Shown piece by piece: positions 5,626-5,851 of a stretch of 5,851 nucleotides of DNA. This DNA comes from an uncultured Candidatus Melainabacteria bacterium. Its GTDB lineage: Bacteria > Cyanobacteriota > Vampirovibrionia > LMEP-6097. The stretch lies in the NCBI GenBank assembly GCA_937927525.1, contig CALBDR010000264.1, positions 1-5,851 of the forward strand, read 5' to 3'. The translations under genes were made by a program, and so were the position numbers. The notes beneath the pieces were generated by a model. That model was not told the origin of the DNA, made no database searches, and saw nothing but the letters and a program-made list of their open reading frames with translations. Position 1 is the first letter of the stretch, and each line of letters begins with the position of its first letter.

Positions 5626-5837
5626 TAGGAATAGTAACTCTTAGAGACTCTATATACGATGAAACTGGACCTAAAGACATAGTAGTAGGAAAAGTAACAC
5701 GTGAAGATGGAATGTATAAGGTTACAGAATCTAACGATAAGTATTATGTAGTTCCCTTAGAAGGTGTAGCAGGTATATGTTATACTGATAGAGAAATAGT
5801 TTGGGAAACTGAAGACGAAAGGATAGAAGATGAGTAA
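5622..5837 (+). CDS. Small acidic protein of unknown function
   Basis: I do not recognise this 71-residue protein. It is mostly alternating hydrophobic and polar residues, as in a small beta-sheet fold (IVVGKVTREDGMYKVTES, then YYVVPLEGVAGICYTD), and ends in an acidic tail (ETEDERIEDE). No catalytic motif, signal peptide or membrane helix is seen. The start is GTG, overlapping the dUTPase stop as GTGA, with GAGGA at 5608-5612 about 9 nt upstream. The frame has no usable ATG near its 5' end. It overlaps the next gene by 8 nt. The overlaps on both sides and codon use like its neighbours support a real gene. The strand-rich N-terminal part of the protein encoded from 4097 has a vaguely similar pattern, but I would not claim homology. 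Confidence 0.7.
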   Translation: MIGIVTLRDSIYDETGPKDIVVGKVTREDGMYKVTESNDKYYVVPLEGVAGICYTDREIVWETEDERIEDE

Positions 5838-5851
5838 AATACTAGATCAAA
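5830..5851 (+). CDS. Start of a further gene, cut by window end
   Basis: An ATG at 5830 opens a frame reading MSKILDQ to the window edge. AAAGGA (5818-5823) lies 6 nt upstream as a good SD, and the overlap of 8 nt with the preceding gene matches the spacing style of this operon. Too little is present to suggest a product. Confidence 0.6.

Noticed and set aside
1..5851. Stop-codon reassignment, as in some AT-rich phages
   Set aside because: TAG, TAA and TGA all end genes at sensible places with overlaps into the next start, and no gene is broken by an in-frame TAG or TGA.

Overview
The window reads as part of the genome of a tailed double-stranded DNA bacteriophage (Caudoviricetes-like), either lytic or a large prophage-type element. 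Ten genes lie on the + strand with no intergenic space worth the name: most neighbours overlap by 1 to 17 nt and the two real gaps are 8 and 3 nt. Base composition is AT-rich (roughly mid-30s % G+C by eye), the + strand is purine-loaded, and arginine is mostly AGA. Clear GGAGG/GAGG-type Shine-Dalgarno sites precede several genes, which points to a low-GC bacterial host that uses SD-led initiation, such as a Firmicute. The host cannot be fixed from the sequence alone. No integrase, transposase, tRNA, rRNA or CRISPR array is visible.

Layout, left to right: (1) the C-terminal part of a superfamily 2 helicase, cut by the window start (1-663); (2) a small basic protein of unknown function (647-1021); (3) a RecA/UvsX-type strand-exchange recombinase with a non-canonical Walker A motif (1030-2175); (4) a small PD-(D/E)XK nuclease resembling Hjc-type Holliday junction resolvases (2162-2647); (5) a Cas4/RecB-type PD-(D/E)XK nuclease with probable Fe-S cysteines (2644-3558); (6) a RuvC-fold resolvase-like endonuclease (3548-4093); (7) a three-part acidic protein of unknown role (4097-5080); (8) a trimeric-type dUTPase with a charged C-terminal tail (5080-5625); (9) a 71-residue orphan protein (5622-5837); (10) the first codons of another gene (5830 onward).

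Together, genes 1 to 6 look like a self-contained phage recombination and replication-repair cassette: end resection (Cas4/RecB-like nuclease), strand invasion (RecA/UvsX-like), branch processing (SF2 helicase) and junction cleavage (two unrelated resolvase folds). The dUTPase links the cassette to nucleotide metabolism by keeping uracil out of phage DNA. The tight overlaps imply one polycistronic transcript with translational coupling. The two genes without a recognisable SD (genes 3 and 7) are the two that follow a short gap, and both carry a similar TATA-like box at the same distance from the ATG. This may mark internal promoters.
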